From Tribonema minus (Eukaryota; Sar; Xanthophyceae; Tribonematales; Tribonemataceae), in NCBI GenBank assembly GCA_017506865.1, contig JAFCMP010000024.1, positions 1,240,001 through 1,304,000 of the forward strand: a DNA stretch of 64,000 nucleotides, given 5' to 3'. Numbering within the stretch: position 1 is the first letter of the stretch; each line of letters begins with the position of its first letter. This document shows positions 24,513 through 35,870 of the stretch, in pieces. The position numbers were made by a program, and so were the translations under genes. Under the pieces are notes generated by a model. That model searched no databases, was not told the DNA's origin, and saw only the letters and a list, made by a program, of their open reading frames with translations.

Positions 24513-27500
24513 ATGCCGCCAAAGAAGGTGGACAAGAAGAAGATTGCCAAGGTTATCGAGGACAAGACCTTCGGCCTGAAGAACAAGAGCAAGTCAAAGG
24601 CCGTCCAGCAGTATGTTGCTACTGTGGAGAAGAATGTCAAGAACTCCGCAGGAGCGGTAAGTTTTGCAGCTTCAAAAGTGCCGATATTGCTCATGAAGGT
24701 TGAACATGTTGTTGCTGTGCCTTCAGGTCCAGTGACATGTTGAGTTGCAAACACGTAACAAAAAACCACACATCTCTTGCTCATTTCAGAGCTGCTAGTG
24801 TCCCAGAGTTTCGCTTACGAAGGCTCGGCAGTTCAAGCATTTGGTTGGCCATGTTGTTCTATCTGCCATGCAGATGTGGCAAAGCTTACTAGTCCAAATG
24901 ATTCCTTCTTACCCACTCTGTACTATCTGAACCAATTGGGAACCGCACACGACCAGGCTCCGTCACAAGCTCCCTGAGCTACCGCAGCTCCCAAGCTACG
25001 CAGCCCATCAGCAGCAGCAGCACCTCCCGGCCACGACTGCGTTTGATAGCAGCCAACTCCACCAGCGACTTCCATCACACATGAACTGCATGACACGTTA
25101 CTTCCCTTGCAATTTCATCCTCACGCACGCAGGCTCAGGCGGAGGCCAACAAGGCCAAGCGAAAGGCGGCAAAGGAGGCGGCCAAGCAGGCGGAGCTGGA
25201 GATGAAGGCGCTTTTCAATGAGGCGCTGGTGGCCGGCAAGAAGGCCCCCAAGGCGGGGGGGGGGAAGGGGGCGGAGCCGGACCCAGTAGCCGTGGACACC
25301 AGGGAGAAACAGGTACAAGTTGCTGAGTGTTAAGGCGAATGCATGCGGCAGGCTTGATGAAGGGGATTGAAGGGGGCACTCCTTAGGGCTATGTGAACGT
25401 GCCTGCATGGCGCTCCCGATTGGGGGTGGGAGAGTCACCAGCAGCAGTTGACACCAGCGACAAGCAGCTGCCTGCTGCTGTTGAAGAGCAGCAGCGGCGG
25501 CACCAGTCCGCACAGAGTGTTCGCTTGTTGGGCGCCGGCGCGCAGTGCACACAAGCGATCGTCCAGCTGCGCAGCCTGCACACCCGCGCCGCCGTCCCCG
25601 CGCGTCTGTTCACAAGCGTAGCGCGAGAGCGTTCAGTCGGATCTCGCGCCTCACGTGTGCAGCGCACGCGCGTCGCGGTGGCGCGCGTGATGCGGCGGCG
25701 CTCAGCTTGACTTGCGCGAATTGGCCTTTTCTTCCAGAAATGAGCCGCGCCGTATTGCGTCGCTGCATGGCTCACGCGCGTCTGTCCGCCCCCGCCTCCG
25801 CGACCGCCGCTGCGCCGTCCCCAGGTTCAGGAGACCTTTGTGGTGGCAGAGGAGACGGAGAAGACTATAGAGGATCTCATCGAGGAGCAGCGAGCGAAGC
25901 TGGCAGCGGAGGTGAGCCGCCGCGCTTGAGCTCTGCTCAAACAAACCACACAGAGTGAGCCCCATCATCAGACTTCAATGTTGTCTTGAAGTTTGGTGCT
26001 TTGAACAGCATTGGTCCAATTGGTCCAACTGCCATTCATTCTCAGTCATCACCTCCGCTACACATCACGCACTTTGAGCTGCTGACCGCGCGCTCATTCC
26101 TGTATGCCCGAACACAGACAGCGCAAAGAGTGAACACCTCCTGTCCCCTAGCAACGAGCCTGTCTCACACCGATTGCTCTGCTGTTGTGGGGCAAGGTGG
26201 GCACGCCGGTGATGTCAGAAACGCTCGCGACGTGGAAGGCGCGGCGCGCGGCGGCAAGCACAAATAGGAGTAAATGCCACGCACCTGCATCATGCAGAAG
26301 CCACCGTTTAGCACTCATTATGTACTTTGAGCATGCCGATCAGGCGACCGTTTACCTTTGCTAAACCACAGGCAGCATCAGCAATGAGTGTTTCTGACAG
26401 CGTTCGTCGAGCAATGAGTCTCTCTTACAGTGATTGTTCCGCGGTCCCCAGGGCAAGGCGGGCACGCCGGTGACGTCGGAGACGCTCGCGGCGTGGAAGG
26501 CGCGGCGCGCAGCAGCAAGGCGTGATGAGGAGCGGCGCATGGTGGAGCGCGAGATGGCCAAGAAGGGCAAGAAGAAGGGGCTCGCGGTGCTGTCCGGCAG
26601 GGCGCTCTTCGACTACGACGCCTCGCTCTTCAAGTGAGTGCCCCGGTTAGGGTTAGGGTTAGGTTAGGCTAGGATTAGGCTTGGATTAGGGTTTATGTTA
26701 GGGTTGGGATCAGGCAGCGGCGCAGCACATTGGTTTACAGACGGCATCTGCGCTAGAGGCGGCAATGAGCGCGTGCGCCATTGCCACGTAGCGCGCATAT
26801 GGTAAAAGCGAGGGCAGGCGTCGCCGTGCGGTTGCCAGCGGCGCGGATCTCAAGTGCGGCGGCTTGCCGCTTCAACGAGTAGGGATGCGGCAGGCTTGTA
26901 GGACAGACGCGCGCAAGCCCTACGGGCGGACGCGCTGCCCCTGCTGCGAGTCTTGGTCGGACGTCCACTGTGATCGAGTGCATTAGATTCGTCAGCCGCG
27001 TGGGCGTCAAACGAGAAGCGCGTGCAAAAGGCTCAGCGCAGGGATGCACGTGTGAGCGGCCAGGGGGCACAGACGGAAACTGATGTGCGCACAGTCCGCT
27101 GACTGCCGCGCGGCGTTTCCGCCGCGGCGTCAGCGCGGCGCTGCGTGACGCGTCAGATGCAGCTGCAGCGCCGGCACCTAACCCTAACCCCTAACCTTGA
27201 ACCCCAAGTTGGTCAGGACTTCCTGCAGCCTCGTAGCAATGTGTCACTCGCGTGTTGCCCTTGCAATGGGCAGTTGATGCGCGCAGCAGCGCTCAGCCAG
27301 GGCCAGGTCTCCTGGGCTGCTGGGCACTTGCCATGCCATGCAGCGACGCGCCGGCCGCTTGCCCTCTCATGCCGCGGCGGCACGGCACCGAGCAGCGCAG
27401 CGGCGCGACAGGCAGTGCACATGCACGCGCGCGCTGAAACTGCTTCAGTGCCTTGTAAGCAGCAGCGTTCAGCGGCAGCACGGCTGCAGTTTTGAGGCGG

Positions 27501-28062
27501 AAGGCCGTGGTTCAGAATTCAGCGGATTGCCAGGTTGAGGTTTTGGCTGCTGTGGCTGCTGTAAGCTGCAGGGCTGCCGGTGAAAATTGAAGCCTGCTGC
27601 CAAGGACCTGCAGCAGCGACTTGAAAACTGTCGGATGTACTTTTCATCACTTCCCGTTTAGCGTGCGAAGAAGCCCCCGTCAGATGTACTTTAAAACCGA
27701 CAGTGTGTCTACGGCACGCGGAGTGACTCCAGGGCTTTCGACATGAACTCACACGTTGCCCTACACTGCTGCTGCTGCCGCCGCCGCCGCCGCGCGCGCA
27801 CAGGGACGACGAGGACGCGTGTGGGCAGGAGGAGACGTCGCTGCGGGAAGAGCGCGGCGACAGCGACGCGGAGAACGCAGACGGCAACGCCGCCGCCGCC
27901 GCCGCTACGGACGCGCAGGTCGCGGCCCTCGCGGACGGCGTCGACCAGGACCTGTTCCTGGAGGCGGACGACGACGACATTGAGCTCGACGATCTCGACG
28001 AGAGCGATGCCGTGGATGACGGCGGCGCCGACGGCGGCGCGGAGGAGACCAAGGGGCCGTGA
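24513..28062 (+). CDS. ZC3H15/DFRP1/Tma46 family protein lacking CCCH zinc fingers
   Basis: Five exons with matching phases: 24513-24656, 25133-25312, 25825-25911, 26452-26633, 27804-28062, 283 residues. The N-terminus MPPKKVDKKK and VIEDKTFGLKNKSKSK is the family signature. The Lys/Ala-rich helix ELEMKALFNEALV follows. Exons 3-4 match the DFRP region (TIEDLIEEQRAKL; GTPVTSETLAAWKARR; LSGRALFDYDASLF) that binds and stabilises the translation GTPase Drg1 in known members. The C-terminus is acidic (VDQDLFLEADDDDIELDDLD), as in animal members. Known members carry two CCCH zinc fingers between the N-terminal helix and the DFRP region and are about 340-430 residues long. Here exon 2 joins exon 3 directly in phase 0, and I found no Cys/His-rich exon in 25313-25824. 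Confidence 0.85.
26120..26265. repeat. Upstream copy of acceptor plus exon 4 start of the DFRP gene
   Basis: About 70 bases from 26191 match the start of the exon at 26452 (GGCAAG, GGGCACGCCGGTGA, TGGAAGGCGCGGCGCGC). Upstream intron words also match (GCAA(T/C)GAG(T/C)CT, TGATTG or CGATTG). The true CCCCAG acceptor reads GTTGTG in the copy, so the acceptor AG is lost. Offset is 261 bases. Confidence 0.85.
26645..26711. repeat. Interstitial telomere-like TTAGGG array
   Basis: Degenerate tandem GGTTAGGGTTAGGGTTAGG and relatives just inside the intron that follows the donor at 26634. A shorter CCTAACCCTAACCCCTAACC lies at 27178-27197 in the same intron, in the opposite orientation. Confidence 0.9.
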
Positions 28063-30791
28063 GACGCGCAACGCATATTTACTTGGCGCGCGCGTGTGCG
28101 CACCTGCGCGCGCTGTCACTTAGTATGTTGATGTTGTGCGTCGCGCGCCGGCGCCGGCGGCCCGCAGGTGCGGCGCGCTGCGCTGCTGCGCGCTGCCGCC
28201 GTTCCCGACGGCTGCATTACAGGGGAGTAAGGGGTGGTGTGGGGGGCGGAGGGGGGGGCACATGACTTCCCGACCACCGCCCATCATCGTTGTGCAGGCC
28301 TTGTGACCGCACACACTGCGCCCTGGGGCTGCTCGGCGAGCAGAGGATTGAGCGCTGCCGCTGCGCGCTGCGATTGGGCGTGCGCGCGGAGCCGCGGGGA
28401 CTGCGCGATTCGACGCCAACCTCCTCCACATGAAGCCTGCGTGTGCGTCAGCGGCGATCCCCCTCTTCCGCGCGCTCACGCCGCGATGCACCTGTGCTCT
28501 TCACGCCTGCTGTGGCCTGTTGCATAGACGCGCAGCGGCGGCCTGCAGGGGCTGCGCCGCCCGCCTCCCCCCGCCTTCCACCTCGGCACAGTCAGTGTGC
28601 TGCAGCAGGTGGCGGGTGTACAGTATACATGAGCAGTAATAGCGATGTGACTCTGCACATGCTCGGACGCGCCGGCACGTGTCGCTGTGTGTGATACTGT
28701 GCTCAATTGATGCGTGGAATGGTCTGCTTGCGTGTGTGAGGTGCGTAGCTGATGACTGGACTGCTCTCTCTCCACGCCAGAATCCTCTGCGTGCGCATGG
28801 TTTTGACATGACGGCACGTGGCTGCTTCCTTGTGTGAGGCCAGATCACTGACACTCGTTGAACTTTTAACACAGAAGTCCTGCATAGACCCTGTTACACA
28901 TAAGTTGTTCTGGCTGAGGTTGCATAGAGCCTATGTACCTACTAGTAGAAGATCTTAAAAATAAGCAGTCACACCAGTCCCTGTTCTTGCCACGAAATGG
29001 CAACAAAGTTCGCCACGGTCTCCGGTGTCATTCTTGTGAGCGTACTGCTTCAAATGGCTCTCAGCCAACACCATTGGCAGTCGAGGCAGATGTTTTCTGA
29101 CACCCTGTAATAGGCCCTGTGTTGCTACAAACCAATCTTGCCATGAAATGGTGATGGCACAGCTTGCAAAGCGTCGCGTCAAAACATGGGACCCGTGATG
29201 CAGGGGAATGGTACTCCCTTGAAATCAGGGTGCGAAGAAGCCCACATGGTTGACAATGCTTGCCACATGATGACTCAATGACTTGTCAGGTTTGGTTGCC
29301 ACATGATGAGTCATTTGTCTTGTCAACATCACGCACAATGCTCATCCGCGCTGATGCCATTGCCATTGGCATAGCCCCTCTCCGCAACAGCCGCTGATTT
29401 CACCACGTCAATCAATACTGGCATCACACAAGGGTATGTGGAGCACTGCACACAAGGTGCAGCGTGTGCGGGCCATTGCCACATGCTTCTACTACACTTC
29501 AGAGCCAGAGGAGCTAACTGCTCCAGGACCCATCATCTCGCTCGGGTAACCCTCTTGCTACTGCTTCCAGCGTCCACCCCTGCATTCCAATGCTGCCAGA
29601 TTCCCTTTCAAACCTTGGCAAATCTGATCAGAGAGGCAAGTCTGCAGCAATCCTAATCTGATAATGAACCAGATCAGTGAGTCGTTTTGGCGGCCTCTTG
29701 GACCTTGTGACGATGTAAATATGCGCACGTGCGCTTCACTGACATGCACCAAACCCATTGATCCAGCTTGCACACGCCAAACAAATTGCAAGCGGAATGG
29801 CTCAGAAAGCAAAACCACACACAAGTCTGTATTTGCCAGTACAGAAACAGTCGCTCAACGGGGAGCCAGACGGGGCTGCCTGAGCACGTCGAAAACATAA
29901 GCCAAAGAGACGCAAAGCGGGGGGGCTGCGATGCACACATGTGTGTGGGCACAGGGGGCGGGCGGGCAGGGGGGGGGGGGGGCGCCCCTCTCTCAGTGCA
30001 CAATAACAGGCCGCTTGTGGGGCCTGAAGGCCTGGAAACTTGCGCAAAGCCGGCAGCGCTGGAACGAGCGAAACGCCGGCGCACTACCTACCTAGTCAAC
30101 TGCTCCTATCGGCTGCTCTGCATCGTGGGGTGACAGATGGAGCGGAGCGCGGCAGGGGGGGGGGGGGGGGGGCTCTTTCGAGAGGCGCACCGTCCCTGGA
30201 GAGCTCAATCAGGGTGTAGGGGGTGTAGGGGGTGGGGGGGTGGGGGGGCACGCACTTGGGGGAATCCGCAAGGCGCCCCCGCCACCCCGCCGTTAAAGGC
30301 AAGCCAAATGCTTCGAGTACACTTCGAGTACACAAGGTGGGCCTGTACATCTTGTTGAAGTTCGGGTCCAGCGGCCACGCGCAACGGGCGGCCAAGCTGC
30401 CCGGCCGCGCAGCGGCTGCTTCTACGCTGTGTTTCTCATCTCTTTACTGTCTCGTCTCGAGCTGCAGCCGCGGGGCAATCGCCCGACTGCGCTGCAGTGC
30501 GCTGCTGACGTTGCAAATGCCGAGCACTGCGGAAGCGTCTGTGACGCCTGCCTCCGCGCTTTTGTCCCTCCTAATGGCGCCGCCGCCGCCGCTGCCGCCG
30601 CTGCCACCGTCCGTCGGCGCCGCCAGCAACAGGGTGTGTTCGTGTGTGCGCGAGCGCTCGCCGCACGCGCGGAAGGCGCAGCGTCAAAAACACACAGCTG
30701 AGCACTGAAAGATGAGCCTGTACTACTCCGCGTCCAGTGCTGCTGCTGTCCCGCGCCGCCGCCGCCGCCGCCGCTGTTGCTGCTGCTGCCT
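28063..30791. other. Intergenic between convergent genes
   Basis: The DFRP gene ends at 28062 and the PH-like gene ends at 30792 on the other strand. The interval has GC-rich low complexity near 28140-28260, AT-richer sequence at 28860-29330 that resembles mobile-element debris, a retroelement relic near 29590-29720, and G runs at 29970 and 30157. No convincing gene. Confidence 0.5.
29590..29720 (-). pseudogene. Short relic of the window's retroelement family
   Basis: On the minus strand, 29677-29700 encodes QEAAKTTH, identical to residues in the intact retroelement ORF at 61268-62836. The DNA TTGGCGGCCTCTTGG is shared. Flanking similarity is weak, so the extent is approximate. Confidence 0.45.
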
Positions 30792-32408
30792 TTACGCGCG
30801 GCGGTCGTCGAGCAGGTCCTGGATGAACCGCTCCAGCGCCGCGGCGTCGGCCGGCGCGTCCAGCTCAAACACGAGGCTCCGCCGCCACCACCGGCGCAGC
30901 AGCGCCGCCGCCGCCGCGCCGCCGATGCTGCCGCCGCCGCCGCCGCTGCTGCCGCGGAAGCGCACCGTCACCGTGCATCCCGCGCGCGCGACCTTGGTGA
31001 TGGAGCGCACGGGCACGCGCGCAAGCTCCTGCTGCCGCCGCGCGCCGCCGCCGCCGCTGCCGCTTCCGCTGGACGACGACGCCGACGACGACCAGACGCT
31101 GCGGTCGACGCGCGCCCAGCACAGCGCGTCCGCGGCGGCGTCGAGGAAGAGGCGCGACGCGTGCGTGCGGCGCACCGCGCGCGGCCGCACTAGGCGCGCG
31201 AGCGCGCGGCGCGGCGCCACCTGGCGCGCCGTCAGGCCGCTGCTCGTGAGGACGCCGCGGATGGCGGGCTGCAGCGCGGCGGCGGCGCCCAGCGGCGGCG
31301 CCGCGTCGCGCGGGGGGGGGGAGGGGGCGCGGCTGTAGGGGCCTGTGGGGATGCGGGGGGGGAGGGGCGGCGGCGGCGATGGCAGGACGTGTTGGTGGCG
31401 AACTTCACCAGTGTAGGCACATAGCAATGCCTTCCTGCAATGGCGGAAAACGCCGCAAAGCGGCAGCATGTGCACAGTTGCTGCGTCCATCTGGCGGAAG
31501 CCATGGCTACGACTTCCACTGCAGCAACAGATGGGTCGCGTCCGAAAGGCGGCGACGATGCGCCGCGCAGTTGTGAGCAGCGCTGCACGCACAAAATCAT
31601 GTGTCTGCTGGAGCAGCACGCGCATGAAACGCGCGGCGTTCACCTGGCGACGACGCCGCGGACGCGTGGCTCCTTCCGCTGGCGCTGTTCTCCAGTGTCC
31701 CGCGCGCGGTCCTGTGGAACGGCGCCGGCGCGGTCCTCCTGTCCACCGAGTGCGGCGTCACGCCGCGCGGCTCCGGCAGCGGGCTCGCGCTCGCGTCGCT
31801 GCCGCAGATCGGCGCCATCGCGGCGGGCGGCGGGCTGTTGCTCTCACCGCGGCAGAAGTGCGGGTGCGTGAGCCGCGGCGGCGGGCTGTAGCTGTAGCGG
31901 TGCGCGAGCGTCGGGCGCGCGTCGGCGGCGGCGGCGGTGGCGCCGAAGTCGCCGCCGCAGAACTGCCGCGGCGGCGTGCTGACGTAGCGGCGGTGCAGCG
32001 TGTTCACGATGGGTGCCGGGGGGGGCGGGGAGCGCAGGCGCGCGTGGTGGTCGGGCGGGTGCTGCGCGCGCTGCGCCGAGGCCGCCGCGGCGGCGGCGGC
32101 GGGCACCATGGTGAGTGTGACGCACTCGTCGTATGCTGCGGCGCCTGCGGGAGGCAGGCTGGTGGGGCTGGGCCACATGGAGGTGCTCAAGCAGCTGACA
32201 GTGCTGGAGGGTGCGCTGGAGGCCTGCGACGAGGCTCCCGACGAGAGCCTGACGGTGTGGGGGGTGCGGAAGCCACCCTGAAGCCTGCTGGGTTTGGTCG
32301 CCGTGAGGCCCACATCCTCGTCCTCTAGGTCCTCTATCGTCGAGTCGTAGTCGTCCTCGCTGTCGCTACCGCTGCTGCCTGGGGGGAATTCCGTGTCGCT
32401 CCAGCACG
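30792..32408 (-). CDS. Protein with a C-terminal PH-like domain, 5' exons not found
   Basis: Two exons in phase 1: 32408-31644 and 31342-30792. The first encodes an acidic Ser/Asp stretch (SGSDSEDDYDSTIEDLEDED) and a long Pro/Ser/His-rich, probably disordered region. The second ends in a domain with basic strands (ARLVRPRAVRRTHASRLFLD), a Trp (ALCWARVD), loops with Gly/Ser runs, a strand (GCTVTVRF), FELDAPADAAALERFIQDLL and a final helix. Strand-rich core plus closing amphipathic helix fits a PH-like fold, which often binds phosphoinositides or proteins. The upstream acceptor GGCGGCAG at about 32409 shows that earlier exons exist; I could not place them. Family assignment is moderate at best. 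Confidence 0.5.
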
Positions 32409-33349
32409 CTGCCGCCAAGAACAGGGTCAGCAAGGCGGATACTGGTTGAAGATGTGACTGTGATGACGACACACGCGTCGTGCAAACGACACAGCACGAT
32501 GCAACTGAGGAAAGTCGCAGCTACCAAGGCACGTGCAACCTTCTACAAGACCTTGATGGAGCACACCAGGGGCACACCACGGCTCCGCCACCTCGACTAC
32601 ACGGCACCTTGAAGCTGTCACTACACAGCAGACCCAAGTGACACGACAAAGCTGCTGCACGGGGAAGCTGCCAGATGCGGGTAGAACCGAGTACTGCAAC
32701 GCTGACACAAGCTTTGCTCCGCCTTGTGGCTTCAAGGACCCTGCTCTGGCGCAGATTGAAGCACGAGCCATCTTGATGTACACATGTGTGCGGCGGTTTA
32801 CCTGAAGTCCAAGGCGAGGATGGCGCTGGTATGCGGCTGTCAGGCCTGGATATCCTGCTCCTGGCACTCACGTAGCCCGTGGACAGCGCCAGGGACCTCG
32901 AAGACGCTCCCAGAAAAAGCACACCGCAGGGCGAGTTGCTGCCTTGAGAGGAGCAGTCGCTGTCGGCCATCATCTCAGACACCGCCTTGCTGGTCCTGCG
33001 CATGGTGAAGGAGTGCAGCAGGCTGAGTGTGGCGGACATGGCCGCTCCCACCTTCAAGAACACCTCAAGCTGGATTGGGAATGTCAGCCGCCATCTCAGG
33101 TCCCAAGAGAAGAGCTGGGACGCATAACAGCCGCCCGACGCCCCTGGGGTTCAAAGAGGCAGCTTAAAACGAGGCTCTGCTGCGCCGCGGTGTTGGAGCT
33201 TGCCAGGCTACATCATACGAGCGTGCAGCCGTGCCAGCAAGTGCAAATATAGGCGGGCATCCCTGGGGACGCCACTACTTCACTTCAGAATGAACTATCA
33301 GATCCGAATCCAGAACATGAAGCAACAAACGTGGATGCATGCTGCTTGT

Positions 33350-34010
33350 GGAAGGGACCGCATCTATCCACAAAGCTTATCCAACCGCATCTCATGACTG
33401 CTTGCGTAGCACCACATCTGCGCTGATGTGATGTGTGGCGGCCTCCCACCTTACCGCGAGTGGCAAGTTATACTGATTCAGTACACTTCTGAGCCTCAAG
33501 AGGCAGCAATATGGGGATGCAAGCCTGCACCAGCACAAGGCAATCTTTGTCAGGAACAACTTAAGCCCAGTGCAGAGCGGATGATGGCGCGACCGCGACA
33601 GTCTTGTGGCCCAAACTCCAATCGCCGGTGACCGGTGACCCATGTGCGCACCCCATCTAATTGTCCGTCAGCCTGTACCCCCCCCCTTCTAGCGTGACTG
33701 GTATAGTACACGGAAGTGCCAAGTGTGTCTGCGTTTTGAGCACGCATTCCTAGGTGATGCCAGGTGCACAACTGGCCCATCAGTGGTTTAAGCATCGCAG
33801 GCAGCACGGCTTCTGGGTGGCGGCAGCAGCAACGGCGGCAGAGGCGGTCGGCAACGCAGCATCCCAGCACGGCAGCTGCAACTGCGGCAGCAGCGGCGGG
33901 TGGCACAGCCGCCTCAACGGCAATGGCGGCAACAGGCTGAGGACTAGTAGCAGCTGCAGGCGGCGCAGCCGCTCTACTGCTGATGGTGCAGCCATTCTGC
34001 CAGTGGCGCA
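33350..34010. repeat. Direct repeat, copy 1 of about 0.65 kb
   Basis: Starting at GGAAGGGACCGCATCTATCC, this stretch matches 35220-35870 with only scattered changes over the first 500 bases, then small indels in a GCA/GCG-rich tail. The two copies are 1870 bases apart in the same orientation. Confidence 0.9.
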
Positions 34011-34395
34011 ACAGCTGCTTTTGTGGCGACAGCGCACCTACTCCACTGGCGGCGGCGGCAGTAGCACCAGTGGCAGCTGTGGCGACGTCAGCAGCACCAG
34101 CGACAAGGCAGCGGCAGGCACAGGGCGCAGGTGCTCCGGCTATGCCACCAGCACCAACGGCAGCTGCTGCGGGCGCAGGCGACGCAGATGCTCCTGGGGG
34201 CAGCGGCCGCAACAGGGGCAGCGGCGGCAGGCGGCTTGGCCATCTTGACAGCATTAGCCGCAACAGCAGCGGCAGCAGCCAATGCGACAGGCTTCACAAC
34301 TGATCGGCAGCGACAGCAGCCGGCACAGCGGGCCAATGCAGCAGCGCATCCCGCGGCAGTACCTCAAGACAGGGCTTGTTGATGATGACTACTAG
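33745..34395 (+). pseudogene. Internally deleted retroelement relic
   Basis: A GCA/GCG-rich, alanine-coding stretch is followed at about 34338-34384 by sequence encoding QRIPRQYLKTGLVDDDY. The intact retroelement ORF at 61268-62836 has QRILRQYLKTGLVDEDY after its alanine-rich part. Order and orientation agree; the zinc-knuckle region between them is missing. Confidence 0.65.
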
Positions 34396-35219
34396 TGGAA
34401 GTAACTGCCATGCAACGCATGTCATGTGAATCACGCCTGGTCTATGAAACTGCTGGGAGGAAACCCACTTGTAACGTGAACCAGCCTGAGGATGTGCCAG
34501 CAAGTCAACAGACCTTGTCACAAGCATGCATGTAGGCTCTGGTAGCAGTTGCACGAACTGCAGCTGGTGGTAGGCAAAATTCTGTGGTTTTAACGAGGCA
34601 ATACGTCAAGATGGGGTTGCTGTTGGTGGGCTGGTTCAGTCGAAGGTGCTGGCTGGTCGTCTTGGTTTCTGTCTCTGCTGGACTGGTTGTGAGCTCCTGG
34701 CCAGGATCCCAGCACTCTGACTATCAATTCAATTCAACAGCTGAGCACTGCACTAATGCACCAGGTCTAGTAGCTTATAAGTGCAATTGACAACAATCAA
34801 GCTCCAACCTGATCGGCTGATAGCAACTACAGACCATGTTCCATTGTGTAGTAGACAGTGAGGACATTACCGAATATATTTGTTATGTAGAGTAGCATCG
34901 TGCGGCAGACTGCAGTACTGAATATGTCCCACCCGGACATTGCCTACCCTATACGCATCTAACCGTGACAGCAGGCTTGACATCAATCTGGGCTGCAAGG
35001 GGAATGATCTTTGTTGGCAGGCGCCACACGCAACTGAAAACCTAACCATGCTGGGCAAGCTGCGGTCAATGCTGCAGGGTGTTGCCGGCAATGCAGGGTG
35101 TGGAGGGCACGACGCCATGACCTTCGGTCGATCAGGAAGAACTTGATGTAGGTCACGAATCACCAGTGCCAAATCAGCAGGCGTTTTTCACCCAGGACAT
35201 TGCGGTCGTGCAAAGCTTT

Positions 35220-35870
35220 GGAAGGGACCGCATCTATCCACAAAGCTTATCCAACCGCATCTCATGACTGCTTGCGTAGCACCACATCTGCGCTGATGTG
35301 ATGTGTGGCGGCCTCCCACCATACCGCGAGTGGCAAGTCATACTGATTCAGTACACTTCTGAGCCTCAAGAGGCAGCAATATGGGGATGCAAGCCTGCAC
35401 CAGCACAAGGCAATCTTTGTCAGGAACAACTTAAGCCCTGTGCAGAGCGGATGATGGCGCGACCGCGACAGTCTTGTGGCCCAAACTCCAATCGCCGGTG
35501 ACCGGTGACCCATGTGCGCACCCCATCTAATTGTCCGTCAGCCTGTACCCCCCCCCTTCTAGCGTGACTGGTATAATACACGGAAGTGCCAAGTGTGTCT
35601 GCGTTTTGAGCACGCATTCCTAGGTGATGCCAGGTGCACAGCTGGCCCATCAGTGGTTCAAGCATCGCAGGCAGCACGGCTTTTGGGTGGCGGCAGCAGC
35701 AACGGCGGCAGAGGCGGTCGGCAACGCAGCGTCCAGCACGGCAGCTGCAACTGCGGCAGCAGCGGCGGGTGGCACAGCCGCCTCAACGGCGGCAACAGGA
35801 CTAGCAGCAGCGGCTGTAGGCGGCGCAGCCGCTCCACTGCTGGCTGTTGATGGTGGCCATTTCGCCATAA
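35220..35870. repeat. Direct repeat, copy 2 of about 0.65 kb
   Basis: Second copy of the repeat at 33350-34010, again running into alanine-coding triplets. Neighbouring sequence differs, so the copies are not simply the two halves of one long tandem array. Confidence 0.9.

Noticed and set aside
25389-25775. Possible zinc-finger exon in the DFRP gene intron
   Set aside because: The frames there contain isolated Cys and His but no C-x8-C-x5-C-x3-H pattern and no usable splice pair.
31468-32328. Plus-strand ORF of 286 codons
   Set aside because: It is the antisense of the PH-like gene's Pro/Ser-rich exon; Arg/Val/Gly-rich content is typical of a shadow frame.
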